A DNA stretch of 6,978 nt, taken from Solirubrobacteraceae bacterium. GTDB lineage: Bacteria > Actinomycetota > Thermoleophilia > Solirubrobacterales > Solirubrobacteraceae. Shown piece after piece: positions 6,657-6,978 of this stretch. How positions within the stretch are numbered: position 1 is the stretch's first letter; every line of letters starts with the position of its first letter. Location of the stretch: NCBI GenBank assembly GCA_017882405.1, contig JADGPO010000027.1:1-6978 (forward strand). Reading direction: 5' to 3'. The notes under the pieces were generated by a model. That model ran no database searches, was not told the origin of the DNA, and saw only the letters and a list, made by a program, of their open reading frames with translations. Made by a program: the position numbers and the translations under genes.

Positions 6657-6978
6657 ATGGGCGACACGGTCAAGTTCCTGCTGGGCGAGCGCGAGATCCC
6701 CACGCACTGGGTCAACCTGATGGCCGATATCGACCCCGCCCACCCGGCGCCACCTCCATTGCACCCGGGGACCAAAGAGCCGGCGGGGCCCGACGACCTC
6801 TCGCCCCTGTTCCCGATGGCGCTGATCATGCAGGAGGTCTCCCCCGAGCCGCTGATCGAGATCCCCGAGCCGGTGCGCGACGCCTACAGGCTGTGGCGCC
6901 CGACGCCGCTCTACCGCGCGCGGCGCCTGGAGCGCGCGCTCGACACGCCGGCCCACATCTACTACAAGTACGAGGGCG
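6657..6978 (+). CDS. trpB: Tryptophan synthase beta chain, TrpB2 type, 3' partial
   Basis: The first 107 residues of a PLP-dependent tryptophan synthase beta chain, which joins indole and serine to make tryptophan in the cytoplasm. The N-terminus [17 protein letters not shown], the Pro-rich LHPGTKEP, the FPMALIMQE segment, and above all [17 protein letters not shown] followed by IYYKYEG match the longer TrpB2 subfamily rather than the classical TrpB1 of trpBA operons. TrpB2 proteins often occur apart from trpA and can act as stand-alone indole-salvage enzymes. The PLP-binding lysine lies beyond the window end. The ATG at 6657 is favoured by a strong GAGGAGGA ribosome binding site six bases upstream and by the family N-terminus. 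The visible part shows no damage, unlike its left neighbours. Whether trpA follows cannot be seen. Confidence 0.92.
   Translation, partial: MGDTVKFLLGEREIPTHWVNLMADIDPAHPAPPPLHPGTKEPAGPDDLSPLFPMALIMQEVSPEPLIEIPEPVRDAYRLWRPTPLYRARRLERALDTPAHIYYKYEG

Noticed and set aside
1..6978. CRISPR arrays, tRNA or rRNA genes, insertion sequences, phage genes or a new defence system.
   Set aside because: I saw no spaced repeats, cloverleaf-like sequence, transposase, integrase or phage motifs on either strand.

Overview
This is a high-GC window whose genes look like those of an actinobacterium, probably of the class Thermoleophilia (Solirubrobacterales-like). That placement rests on remembered protein family resemblance and codon use, not on a search. 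The recognisable families are membrane GGDEF/HD-GYP signalling proteins, a wax ester synthase/DGAT, a WXG100 remnant and a TrpB2-type tryptophan synthase beta chain.

Layout, left to right. (1) Bases 3-1353, plus strand: 3' part of a GGDEF-EAL cyclic-di-GMP protein, truncated by the window edge and carrying a +1 frameshift at a CCC run (1144-1146). (2) 1354-1515, minus: remnant of a WXG100 (ESAT-6-like) gene lacking a start codon, the central WXG turn and the C-terminal tail. (3) 1596-3266, minus: an intact two-pass membrane GGDEF + HD-GYP protein, convergent with the first gene. (4) 3293-3466, minus: fragment of a histidinol-dehydrogenase-like gene, overlapping the end of the next gene. (5) 3448-4263, minus: nitrilase-superfamily amidohydrolase with its E-K-C triad. 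(6) 4277-5709, minus: APC-superfamily amino acid/amine permease that needs a one-base correction to reach a sensible start codon. (7) 5775-6551, minus: wax ester synthase/DGAT gene with two large internal losses and two frame changes. (8) 6657 to the window end, plus: 5' part of trpB2, divergent from the preceding gene.

Functionally there are two themes. The left half handles cyclic di-GMP: two proteins that each combine a synthase-type GGDEF domain with a different class of phosphodiesterase domain. The middle looks like a minus-strand transport and catabolism operon (permease, amidohydrolase, and formerly a HisD-like dehydrogenase) for a nitrogen compound that I cannot name.

I did not find a convincing new system. 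The most notable thing is the density of damage. Of eight coding units, three are remnants with whole internal blocks missing and two more have single-base frame problems at short homopolymers, while two full-length genes (HD-GYP and nitrilase) and the visible part of trpB2 look clean. This is either a real patch of gene decay by deletion or an assembly artefact (collapsed or mis-joined, low-coverage, high-GC sequence). Reads across the junctions would tell which.
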